A DNA stretch of 64,000 nt from Anopheles merus (taxonomy: Eukaryota; Arthropoda; Insecta; Diptera; Culicidae), in NCBI RefSeq assembly GCF_017562075.2, contig NC_054084.1:28946808-29010807 (forward strand), in the 5' to 3' direction. The translations under genes and the position numbers were made by a program. The notes under the pieces were generated by a model, which ran no database searches, had not been told where the DNA came from, and was given only the letters and a program-made list of their open reading frames with translations. How positions within the stretch are numbered: position 1 is the first letter of the stretch; each line of letters opens with the position of its first letter. This document shows positions 40,332 through 51,716 of this stretch, piece by piece.

Positions 40332-41948
40332 TTAAGGTGCTCGGGTTGTGTGTGTGCAGGGGATCCTTCACGACACGAGAACGAAGCTACACGGCATGGA
40401 AAACAAACAAAGGGGGTAAATTGAGGAAATGTCCCATCCCACCGGGTGAGCCCCAACAGGGAATTCTTTTGCAGAGTGCAGAGTTTTTTTCTCGGCAAAA
40501 GTGTGCCTTCCTGTGCGTCTGGTTTGAGAGAAAGAAACTCTATGAGTAAAATTAAGCATGCATATGCTGACAGACGACGTTTCGACGATTTGCCGCACGT
40601 TCTTTGTCCGCGTTGCGTTGTTCAGTTTTCATCGTAGCATGTAAAGATGCTACAATTCCCGCTGCAGAGTAGAATCGTCGTCGTCGTCGTCGACCGTAAA
40701 GTGGCATCGCAATGTGGAGAAAGAGTGCCCGTGAATGCTTTAACTCATCGCGCTCTATGAGTGCGGTGTGTGGTGGTTTTCTTCCCGGGAAGCCTTTCTT
40801 CCGCAGCTAAACAGGTCAACGTAACGACGCTGTGACTGTTGAGATGTTGCTATGAGCGTAATACTTTTCTACCCAAGGAAGCAAACGCAGCGACATGCCA
40901 CATGGGAACAAGCAGACAGCGTTGAGCATCCAACCGCACATGGCGCATTCTGTACTTACAAATAGGTCCTTTAAAATCTCACCCATCTACTCACACCGAG
41001 CCCCGATTGCTGCGCAGCTTACGTCTATTATGCTATGGTTCTTATTATACCCCTTAACCGAGCAAGCGGGTCCACCACACACAGTCGCGAACCGTAGACA
41101 CCGGGTGAAAGAAGTTAAGTCTATCTTTTGAATCTGGCGCTATAAAGCAATCCCCACCAGTGCACAGGTTGTGGTACCCCCGACGTGTCCGGGCAAATGT
41201 CTGCATCGACATGGCGCTAGGCCATTCAACTAGCGAGCGAGTGCTCGTCGGATCTTGCCGGGCGGTTCCTTTCTGCTTGGCTATGCCGGTACGAATCGAC
41301 GAGATGGGATATCACAAGAGATAGCTTTCCGCAAGCAGAGGATTGGCAGCGTTTATGCTGTATCTCATGAGTGCATCTTTGCTGTGTGTCTAGAAAACTA
41401 CATGTCTACACTTTAGCTTCACTTTGCGCCCTGCGGGGCTGGTATTAAAACAAAGCGCGGCGGCACTGAGTAGGTGACGCTATTTTGAGATACGACTTTA
41501 GTGACAGCGAAGGACATATATTTACGGCCTTTACAGCATTTGCGTTTTGCAAAAGAAACAAAACAGGCAGCACAGAACCCGTGCGGGTGCCGTTTTTTCA
41601 AGGGGTCCGAGTGGAGCAACTTTTCATAGCTTCAGTGAGACACTTCACGCGTAAAGAGGAATGATTTCCCTGTATCGAAACGCCCTGGCACCGTTGCGCA
41701 GTGTGCGAACTAGCAGTAGCGTCGTAAAATCGTAATGAGAATTTGCCGTTCACCGTGTTTGGGACGGCCACCGTTTGTCGACCCTTTTTGTGGAGGACGT
41801 GGTTCTCTTTCTTAATAATCGCTTATGGTCAGGGGTTGACAACAATGCGTTCTGTTTGGCTTTATAAAGAGTTGCATTCAACGGCAGAGTATGTAGCAAA
41901 GAGTACTTGCGATGTGGTCAGTTGCAATATAGACTTATAATTTCAGAG

Positions 41949-41965
41949 CGCCTCAAAGTATGCAA
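41949..41965 (-). promoter_or_regulatory. Su(Hw)-like 17-bp site
   Basis: CGCCTCAAAGTATGCAA, two mismatches; first of three sites within 216 bp. Confidence 0.6.
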
Positions 41966-42099
41966 AGCAAGTAAAACATTTTGGAAAAAAGGAATTTGTT
42001 TCCATGAAAATCAAACCATTTTTAACAGTCAATAAATTTGATCAAATTAGAAAAAAACAGAGTTACAAGCCAAAATGTATTAAATTAATTCCAATTCAA

Positions 42100-42116
42100 T
42101 TGCATACCTTTAGGCA
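42100..42116 (+). promoter_or_regulatory. Su(Hw)-like 17-bp site
   Basis: TTGCATACCTTTAGGCA, one mismatch. Confidence 0.65.
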
Positions 42117-42147
42117 AAGCTCTTATAAACGCACAGTTCCGTGCAAA

Positions 42148-42164
42148 TCACATACTTGTAGGCG
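42148..42164 (+). promoter_or_regulatory. Su(Hw)-like site, degenerate
   Basis: TCACATACTTGTAGGCG, four mismatches, 48 bp after and in the same orientation as the previous site. Confidence 0.4.
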
Positions 42165-43823
42165 TAAACTACTCGTTCGTTAAAACACTATTCTGCCAAA
42201 CGAAGCACACAAATGCAAACACAATTGACGATTTATTCAATCCATAATAATGATAAATACATCATATTGTAATCACATTGCTATTCTTCGCAACCCCTGC
42301 CGCGCCGCGTCAATTTTATTACGCCGAGTGATTTGCGAAACTCACTCGGATGGAAAATGGGCAACCGGCAAATGACACGAGCCCCGAGAACAAGACCGTA
42401 GGCGTCGGCGCGAGGGTTAATGCTAGGCTCATCAAAGGGAGCCGCTGATGAAGTTTTGCCCCCGCTGTGCATGCGATCGCAACGTGTGGAGTAACTCATT
42501 AATGGCATAATGATCCAATTGGGAAGCGAGCGAGTAATTCAATTTATTACCACAAGCACTGCGTTGGTTCTTGCCAATGTTCTTCCTCCTTGCCCGAACG
42601 TGCCGATAATGCATTAGCCACATTAGCCCAGTGGGGGAGAGGAAGTAGTGTATAGAGTGATGCGAAAATAGGTGGCCAATGTGCTGCCTTTTTTGAAGAT
42701 GGTTTCGTTATTAAATCTATCCTTCTATTCGGCGGATCTGGGAGGGAGCACCATCATGCTCCATAGTGCGCTGATGGAATATTCATGTCGCTTGTCTCCG
42801 GGCTGGTGTGCGCGGTCGTAAAAACGTGTGAACAAAAATGTCGCTCGCTATCCTTGGCGTGTGACTGACGTGGTCTCAACGGTGTCGTACGTCAAAAAAC
42901 TGGAGTGTAAGCTTCGCATTTGTTCCCAGTTTTTGTCCCCTTGTCTAGCAGTAAGATGCCTAGGTGCGCCACGTGTACACTATTGGGGGCCGGCACCATC
43001 GTTACTGGGTTTGTTTTCGAATTAAAATTCCTCCTCCCACGGATGATAACCTGTTATCGGGCCAGGCAAACCAGCGGGGCGTGATTGGGACTTTGGGTGG
43101 GAAAATTTTACTGCCTCCAAGATACCAGACTATCTTTGTACGCCGTTTTATAGCCTACGGGAAAATGGAGCCAGCTTCGAGTGGGCCGAATGGCTTGGAG
43201 GAAAATGCTTCCAATAGTTAAACTTTGCCCTTTCTTTGCCTTTGAGTCTTACAAAAGCGTAAAAAAACGAAAAACCAGAACGACCATTTCCGTTCGCGTG
43301 AATGGTGTTGTGCACACTCGGCAGCGCTCGATCGTAATGGTCGATCTTTGGCAACCTATCGTGGTTCACCGTTTTCCGGAGGACACGTAAATACTCTGGC
43401 GGTTCGGGAAGCGGTTCCAATCAGGACAGCACACGGGGTGTGCCGGCTGGCTCGGCGGGATTCGGAGCAGTTCGAACGCGAACTTTCCCCGCCCGAAATA
43501 GATGCATAATTTTGTCGATATGGGAAAAGTTATCCCAATCGTAGCCGCCGCGCACGTCCCAAACGAGTGGCAACGAGTTGAAGTTTCCTGTAACGGTTTT
43601 TCTTGTTGCTTGTCGCTGGGATGGTGGCGGCCACCGCGGCACGTGGTGTGTTTGGGCAGGTGTTGGAGCTTCCCCTGTGTTTGCCACCCGACTTTGACGG
43701 TACCCATGGGAGAAAAGTGTAGCACAATCAGAGTTCTTTTTTTGTTGGCTCAAAGAATACGCAACGACCGTGTGCCTTCGATAACGTTCGTGTAAGGAAC
43801 CGTTTACAGCACATAGAATTCGG

Positions 43824-43826
<3 letters not shown>

Positions 43827-43882
<56 letters not shown>
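43827..43882. repeat. GT microsatellite
   Basis: Perfect GT run of about 27 units. Confidence 0.98.
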
Positions 43883-43885
<3 letters not shown>

Positions 43886-44811
43886 GCGTAAGAAATGGTA
43901 CCGAGTGCTCCCGGAAGTTGCCCAGGAAGCGGCCTCGAAGTGGTCGTGGACGTCGTACGCAGCAACTTTTTCACGGGGCACGTGCCCTCGCATTACTGCT
44001 CCCGGTACGCTCCAGCGAGACACACTTGCCGCTACTCGGCTCATGTAATATTGATTAGCTTAATGAAATGGAAAGGAAGTGATTTCGTAATCTGTTTGCC
44101 AGGCCCCAGAAACACGGCCCGCCCGGCTGTCCGTTGGGAAGCGTTCATAGTGTTTCTTTTCCCTTCTTTATCGTATACCTTTGCCCCTGGTTGCGCATTT
44201 TTGTACGTAATGCATTAGTGTGCGAGGAAAGCCTCGTGGTAGATCAGAGCAGGAAAAAAAAAATCCGCCCTGGCCGGCGGGCCAGGAGATTAATGGACGA
44301 GCATTAGAGGGCAAATGCATTCGATTTGCGTCGAAACTGCTTTTGCGGGCTTTTGCGCCCAACGGGCGCGCAAAGTTGAAGCGAAAAGGGAGCAAAATTG
44401 AAAATGATATGAATGAGTTATGGGTCCGCGGATCCACGGATGCGGCACCGAATGGAGATTGCCGGATCCGTCGGATGCAAGCGAGTGAGGCGAATGAGAA
44501 AAGGTGATTTGAAAGTTGGAGGATTTATTTCGCCCGGCTTTTGGCCTTTGCCCCAAGGTGAGTTGGTTCTTGGTGCGTGCATGGGAAAGGTGAACGCCAC
44601 TGCATAAGTTGCTTGTGATGGACGCGCTTTCATAAAGATTTCGCAGTGCATTGTGAACAAAAAGCGTGGAAGCTGCAGTAGGCAATCTCGGTGTAAAGTA
44701 ATGACTAGTTGATACTTTGTTATCTGTAGTTTAGGTAATTTCCGATATAATTTTCGTTACTTACCACATTTCAGCAATTGAACTGCTAAAAGGATTAGTT
44801 TGTCTTGAATA

Positions 44812-44828
44812 TTGCATAAATATAGGCG
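44812..44828 (+). promoter_or_regulatory. Su(Hw)-like 17-bp site
   Basis: TTGCATAAATATAGGCG, three mismatches. Confidence 0.5.
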
Positions 44829-45124
44829 TGTTTTGAAATGAATATTGCCCAATGAAAGAAACTGATAAATATTTTATCGGTTTATGTTTTTTTTTACACA
44901 AATGAACGACGAAACGATGTGATTAAGATTTTATGTTTTAAGAAAAACATTTGCTCGGAGCGATACAATAAAGTGACTTTCAAAGAATGATGATTGAATA
45001 ACTAATAATATTAAATGCATATCCTAGATTTTATTGCGCTATTTTTGAACCTTTTTTTTTTGGCCAACCCTGCAGATATTAAAAATTCTCTCAATGGCGT
45101 TGTGTGTGTGTCTCGTAACTTGTA

Positions 45125-45142
45125 CGCTAAAAAAAGTATGCA
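45125..45142 (-). promoter_or_regulatory. Weak Su(Hw)-like word with altered spacing
   Basis: CGCTAAAAAAAGTATGCA keeps the AGTATGCA core but has one C fewer and a longer A run between the two ends. Confidence 0.3.
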
Positions 45143-45856
45143 CCGATCAGCAATCGCAATCGACCAGCACATTCCACAGTCGTGCTGACAGATGGTGGAG
45201 AGTAAAATTTTAATTACATCTCTGAATGCATGATTTTACGGTTTCAGACTACTCAAACTACTCACTACTACCCACGATGGCATGTTAATGAAGAACCACC
45301 GGGAGCAGGTTGTCACCAGACAGGCAAACATGTAAATGAACTTTCCCAGCGTACCGAACGGACTGTTTGTGCACAAAAAAACATCGCTCGTTTTGGTGAG
45401 TGCTTTTCCGACGGGTGAACGAATCGTCTGTGGGTGGGTGTGGGTGGCAAGTCGTTCCTGGTGGGTGATTGGCATGAGTTTGGAAAGCAATGTAAATCGT
45501 ATTGGCAGGGAAAGATGAAGTTGTCGTGACTGCGGTTTTGTCGGTGAGTGGGATTTTTGTAATGCGTTTGTGCTAATCGGATGCTGCAACAGCACGGATG
45601 AAGTTGGTATGTCAGAGTGAGTATAAAAGTTCCGGTACAGGGTACCTGTAGCTAGAATAATTGGATGCAGCCATGTTTGACGACAGCTGGGTGATTTCAG
45701 TTTTGCGAAAGCCATGTCTTAAACGAGGAGATGAATTGTTTTAAAGAATTGGGACACTGAATTGCACGCTTTAAGGTACACTGTAATCGATAAAAGCAGT
45801 TTGGTTGGTAATTAAACTCATATTGTGTTTTAGCCTTAGTGGTTTGAGCCTTTCAA

Positions 45857-45873
45857 CGCCTCAATGTATGCAA
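45857..45873 (-). promoter_or_regulatory. Su(Hw)-like 17-bp site
   Basis: CGCCTCAATGTATGCAA, two mismatches. Confidence 0.6.
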
Positions 45874-48710
45874 TTCCCCAAACAAAATATAGTTTTTATG
45901 CGTTTTGATAGAGCAAAACGGTTTTTTTGTGCGTATCAGCACAGGAATAGATATTTTGTTGAAATTCAACATTGCTGTTTAAAATAAAATTACAAATCAT
46001 GAATGTTTATTAAACATGACAAATTGTATCTATCCGACAGCGGAACCAAAGAAACCATCCTGAAGGGAGTTTGAATATCTTATTCGTATCGACTGATTCC
46101 TAACTTTCTTCAGACAACTGTAACAAAAGTAATTCCACAACTGTCCCCTGTCCACCAGAAAAGTTACTTCCCGCAATTAAAAAGCACTCGAGCAGTGTCG
46201 GGTCCATCTACCTAAGCCTCCATGGACCAAGAACACCTTCCACGCCCGACCCTTGCTCGTGACAAAGTAATGTATTCCGATTGTTTTCAATGTTTTTCTT
46301 CCCTTCGAGGAGGGAAAGTTCTGTAGCTGTGGCCCGATCTACAGCACGCCAACGAGGCGTACCCAAGGCCTTACCACCTGGTGCACTGGGAGCCATCATC
46401 GGCTGAGAGGCACGCCGGCAAGGATCATTGCATTTCAAAACTCATTTCCATGTTGCAAATTAGGTTTACTTTTCATTGCGAAACTTTTCCGTCACTCATA
46501 ATTAATTGCCTCCCGGGGTAATCCCCCGAAACGGTTCCCGGGCTGTCTGAGCGCGGCACAACCTAACAACGCAACTTCTTCGTTGCCTCCACCTATCCGT
46601 TCACGGTGTGTGTATGTGTGTGTGTGCTGAAAGTGCTAGAAGGGGATACATTCTTACTAACAACTCTCGGCAACAAACTCGGCTGCTGGCGTTACCGAGC
46701 CAACCGACCAACGCCAACAGCCGCTGTTGCGCTGTTTCACACTTCGCGGTGACTTTCGGGCATGTGCCGGGAAAGGGGGAGTTGGGATTGCAAAGCGAGA
46801 TGAAAAAAGCAAGGTGGATTCGAAAAATGTTGCCACCAACAATGTGGCACTCGCTTCTACGTCCCCCAAAAGCTGTCACCGTGGCAGAACGGATGTCGTC
46901 GAATTGTTTCAGCGCGCGAAATCGCGGGTTTGGAATGTCCGCTTTTGCGTTCACGTGTTGCTTCGCGCCGGGCTTTCGTGAGTAATAAAGAAACAGAAAC
47001 AAAAATCCAAAAAGCAAGAAAACCGTGCTGGTAAATCGGGCGAATGTTTTGCCGCTAGCGGCAGTCGGACGGGCGTCGGCTCGGGTTGGGCCGAGCGCGA
47101 GAGTGTAATCAACTTCCACTGCTCGCCTACAAATAATTAATTCCATTTCAGTTCATTAAGTACAGCTTTGGCTTTGCCTCAATTTAAGCGCCCGGGACGG
47201 GACGGTAAAAAAGTTAGAATTCCCTAATTTTCGGCAGCGTTTTTGATCGTCGTGGCAACGGTTTTGGGCGCGACGTTTGGCGCGTGCTGCAGACCGAGCG
47301 CCAGCACAGCCGAAGGATTCATAATTGTGCAGCTTTGCTTTTAACGCAAAGTAACGACAGTTTGCGTGATGCTGGATGCAATCAGTGAGCGATTTGAGCG
47401 TTTCATCGCTAAACGGTAATCGGATTACGGCGGTAAAACGGGAAGCGACACTGCTGTGCTGTGGCGAAAACGGTGCTTACGAGCACACAACTTCGAGTAC
47501 GGCTACCGGTGGTGAAGCATTTTAAATGAATTTTTGCTTCAAACGTGATCCAATCGTGCTTCGGAGTCGGAAAACACTTTGCCAAAATGACTGTAAGGAC
47601 ACACCCTACTCAAACAACCGTTTTGCGCTAATGAAGTGATATTGTTCCCCACGTTCCTGGAAGTGAAACTGTCACTCGAAGTGGAGCCGGCAAAGCTCAA
47701 CCACCAAGAAACCTGCGGCAAACAAAAGTCTGCCCAGGTCCTTGGGTCCACTTTGACCGCGCAATGAACTTGCTAGCTCGGTCCGGTGGAAGGGACGGGT
47801 CTCCTCCTGCAATGGACGTTTTGATTTCAAAAGGTTGTGCAAAACTTTCGCACAAAAGCAAAACTCCGGCATCGCTGCTGCGGCGCTTTTGTGGTGCATA
47901 CCCGTTAATCCTGTAGCTGGCTGGCATGATGAGTTGTGCGGCCAGTCGGGTGCTTTGATGAATGTGCCAGCACAGAGGGAAGCGGCAGAAGATTTGCGCG
48001 ACGTAAAGGAGGTTGTGATAGTGTCTTTTGTTCGCATGACAATAACATGATTAGGCATCCTTTGCAGAGAGCAAACAAACCGGTGGGCCCGCCGCCCTTG
48101 GTGGGCTTTGTCGGGGCCCTAATTTATCCCTTTTGCCTTACTCACTCAGGGATCTCATTCGCAACACTGCTCCCAAGCTTCTCAAGACCTTTTGGATAAA
48201 CGAAACACACACAAACACAAACACACATACAACCACATAAACATGTACATCTTTCCCAAAAGTGTCACCATCTCAAGGATGCAGTCGGGGATGGGGATTG
48301 GTCCAGGGACCGCAACCGTACACAAGATTATCGAGTCAAAGATAATTAGAATATCTTTTAACGGGCCTTCATCATGTGTACCGAACGATGGGGAGGAAGT
48401 GTGTGTACCTCCCAAGTCCGAGCCCTTTTCGATTGTCCCTGTGAAGGGGAATTTTGGAAAATAATTAAATTGTCCCTGCATGTGTGAGTCAAACTAATTG
48501 GTGCGGTTTTGAGTGTGACATCTTTTGATTGTTTAGAAATTGCTTCTGAAGTGACAAAGGTAGAAAATGAATGGTGCTGTTGAGATTTAATGAGAAGATT
48601 TTCATTTGAATGCAGTTCTAGTACGCATTGAATGGCAAAAAGTTGTGATTAATGTGAAATATGCATGAATAATGATGGTTTATTTTTCTTTTGGCTTTAA
48701 ATTGAATAAA

Positions 48711-48727
48711 TTGCATACCTTTTGGCG
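48711..48727 (+). promoter_or_regulatory. Su(Hw)-like 17-bp site
   Basis: TTGCATACCTTTTGGCG, one mismatch; faces the reverse copy at 48759. Confidence 0.65.
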
Positions 48728-48758
48728 TTGGTAAATTGCATCGAGCAGTTATGCGTAA

Positions 48759-48775
48759 TCCCTAAAAGTATGCAA
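48759..48775 (-). promoter_or_regulatory. Su(Hw)-like 17-bp site
   Basis: TCCCTAAAAGTATGCAA, three mismatches; with the 48711 copy it forms a 65-bp inverted pair. Confidence 0.55.
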
Positions 48776-48874
48776 TTTTTGTTTCGTAGCATAGGTTTTT
48801 GCTTCCGAATGTGAAACTTTTTGTTAACAATAATTGTCTGTAAATGAAAATGATGTAAAAAAGTAGTGTTGCAC

Positions 48875-49224
48875 TTCATGAATCTCCTACAATGCATGAT
48901 TCGAAGCTCGAATTGAAGATCTTTCTCCAAGGAGTCATGATTCTCTAATGATTAATGAATGTCTAAATAATTATGAATAGCCAAAGATTCACTAATTGTT
49001 ACACTAAGATTCACTAAAATCTCTGGAAATTCATGAATCATTGAAGATGGATGATTTTGAATATAATTAATTTGTAACAGATTTACGGAGAAAAAAAAGA
49101 GACTCATGAATCCCTATTAGCTATTATCATGATTCTCTAGTCTCTATCGATCATACATTTCTTAAGATTGATGCATTTTAAGATTATCTTCATTGGTGCA
49201 TAATGCTTCGAAGATTCATGATTC
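48875..49224. repeat. Cluster of TCATGAATC/TCATGATTC words
   Basis: Seven copies of a near-palindromic decamer occur at 48875, 48894, 48934, 49030, 49103, 49127 and 49215. They alternate between TTCATGAATC and NTCATGATTC forms within an AT-rich 350 bp. Confidence 0.6.
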
Positions 49225-50642
49225 TTTGGAAATATATAAGTTTTTAATAAATGTTTGGAGATTAAATAATCTTAAACTTATATATTCATTACACTATTCC
49301 ATTTCAATCGTTCATATTTATTAATCTAAATCAAAATCAGAAGAACTAATCTCTAGTAAAAAGTTCCACAAGTATGAAAATCAAAAGTTGCGTCATATAC
49401 CGAAAAAACTTAATGAAATGAAAACATGTCAAGTTATATATTATACGGAAATGTTAGATTGAAAAAAAAAACATGAAAATCCCTTGACAAAGCAACATAG
49501 ACTAGAAGACGTCAATGATAAATTATGTGACGCAAGTTTGACGTCTTAGCGAAGGCACTAGCGTGCAATTTCCTTTCTAGACATTCCCATCCCAGTTAAT
49601 GGCCTCACCTTTGCGTGAGAGCAGGGACACAAAGATTTAATTAATATGACCATCCAACGGAAGGCACATTTTTCAAACTCACTTAGCAGCAGGAAGACAC
49701 GTGAAATCAGTCAGAGGGAATGACAAAAAGGTATCGAAAAAAGGTTCTCCGTAGGGAACGCGCAATTTAAAAGTAAATTAATGTTGTTTTTTGCGCCATT
49801 CTTGGGAAACGTCAAAGCGCTAAAGGGAAGGCAACATTATTCCCGACGACCTTATTTATGCGTCAAATGGAATACTCTCACACCTTCAGCGCGCTTGCGA
49901 TTCCGGGTGGGCTAGGCTTCATTCCGGGTGTGAAAATTTCTCACACAAAACATCAGTGACCGGTTAAAAGCTTTCCCGTTGCCACCGGGCTCGTGGCACA
50001 CCGACCTTTTCACCGATGTATTTTTTTTTCACCGCCGCTGCCGGTGTGATGTGGGCATGCGGTTACGACACGCGTGGCAAGATTAATGATAATGTGTGTC
50101 TGCAGGAGCATGGCACGGCAACCGGCGGCACTGCTGGCATCATGCTGCTGATGATGATGATGATCGGCGTCGCTGACGGCGGGGGTTAGCAACAAACGCT
50201 ACGCCGCTGGTAGCCGAATCACCGAATCACAGAGCGTGAGATAAATTATCGCAAAATTACGCCGAAATATTCAAATGAGACATTTGTGCTTAGCGCCGTT
50301 ACCACACCCGCATCCACACGGTGTTGTTGCGTGTATTGTTTTGCTCCTGTCTTGCTTTGGAACGAATGCAGAATGGGCTTTGGTTGTAGAGGGGAAACAA
50401 CCAAATTCGCGGGAAACAAAATATGACACGTAATTTATCGTTATAGCGCATGTTCGAAAGGAATGTCAAACGTTGAAGGGTGTATTTAGGATTAAATAAG
50501 ACCCTCTTCAAAATGTAAAAATTATGAGAAGGTTTCATTTTGAAGTGAAATTGCCCGTAAATTGAAGAATATAACTAACGCATTGTTCTTTAAGCGTATA
50601 CAGAGCGCAAAACATTGAATTACTGAAGCAACTTAAAATATA

Positions 50643-50659
50643 CGCCTGCATGTATGTAA
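50643..50659 (-). promoter_or_regulatory. Su(Hw)-like site, degenerate
   Basis: CGCCTGCATGTATGTAA, four mismatches; the last copy before the gene-dense part of the window. Confidence 0.4.
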
Positions 50660-51645
50660 CGTGCATTACAGCAATACATTATGTGTCGTGCGTTAGAGTC
50701 CATTAGTCGTATTTTGTCTAAAATTATGATGATAATTAGGTTAGTTTTATCAGAAAAAAGATTGAGCAATCCGGTTTGATAAATGCTCTAAACATTTGCA
50801 AACAATTTCTAAAACTCAATTACTCATCCACCAATCAATCGTTCTTCGTTGGCAGAATAAAAATCATTGCAGTAGAAAGAATGCAGTAAACCGGGTACCA
50901 TTGCTTGTATGGAATATATCTTTCGCTCTTTAAGCCAACTTTTTGCCTCCCGAAACCAAACTCAAAACAAACGCTTTCTCCCAGTGCTGTGTTGCTGCAG
51001 TATATTGACTTTTAAACTTCCATCCCGGCATTCGCCACTCCCGGAAAACACGGTGCTCCATTGTTGCCATTTTATTGTGCTCTGTATGTGTGTGTGTGCG
51101 TGTGTGTGTGTGTTTGTGTACTTTTTCTGTTCTCCTGTTTTCTCTCGCTCCACACCGTTTCGTACTTTTGCAATCACAATTTGTTTGCATTTCAGATGAA
51201 TTTCCCGTGTTCCCCACCTACCACCTTCCAGCGAGAAAACCACTGGCCGGGTACATCCCAGCTACCGCCCCCTTCTGGGAGTCGGTTGCAATGCAAATTT
51301 AAGAATTGGACTGAATAATCAACATACCAACGTGGCCCTCCTCATCCTCTTCCATCTCTGGGAACCCAAAAACCAGCGCACCATCCGGTAGCTCCCATTT
51401 CGCTTATCGTCCCGAGGGAACAGAAATACGTCGCTCTGTGTAAGTGTGTGTTTGTGTTTGCTTTTGACCGTTCGTGGCGGTTTGGTTTGAGAAATGAAAT
51501 AATTAACTTTACTGTCCCCCCAGCGCCGGTGCAATGTGCGGCGAAGGTTGAATATTTTATACGCTTAATGCACCTTGGATTATCGGCTTTGCAGCTGTCA
51601 CAGCTCCGGGCCAGATGAAGGTGAAGGCTCGCTTCTATTAAGCAC

Positions 51646-51651
51646 TTTAAT
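51646..51651 (-). terminator. Candidate poly(A) signal of the P450 gene
   Basis: ATTAAA on the minus strand, 66 bp downstream of the P450 stop codon. Confidence 0.4.
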
Positions 51652-51716
51652 CCTGACCGTCTTGTGCAGGGAGAGAAAAACCACACCTTTCTCGAAATTG
51701 CATCGATCGTTCCAGC

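Larger units (their letters stand above)
39598..51645. other. Gene-free stretch upstream of the P450 terminus
   Basis: No supported gene. It holds ten copies of the 17-bp word, a GTC run (40673-40692), a GT tract at 43827-43882, a cluster of palindromic decamers at 48.9-49.2 kb and short GT runs near 46605 and 51083. The longest frames (43421-44044 and 46601-47146, minus) contain repeat-encoded HTHTHT or no domain. Confidence 0.5.

Noticed and set aside
43421..44044. 207-codon minus frame with HTHTHT run
   Set aside because: The His-Thr repeat is the GT microsatellite translated; the rest has no domain.
46601..47146. 181-codon minus frame
   Set aside because: Contains a Cys/Phe-rich central stretch but no credible signal or domain and no splice support.
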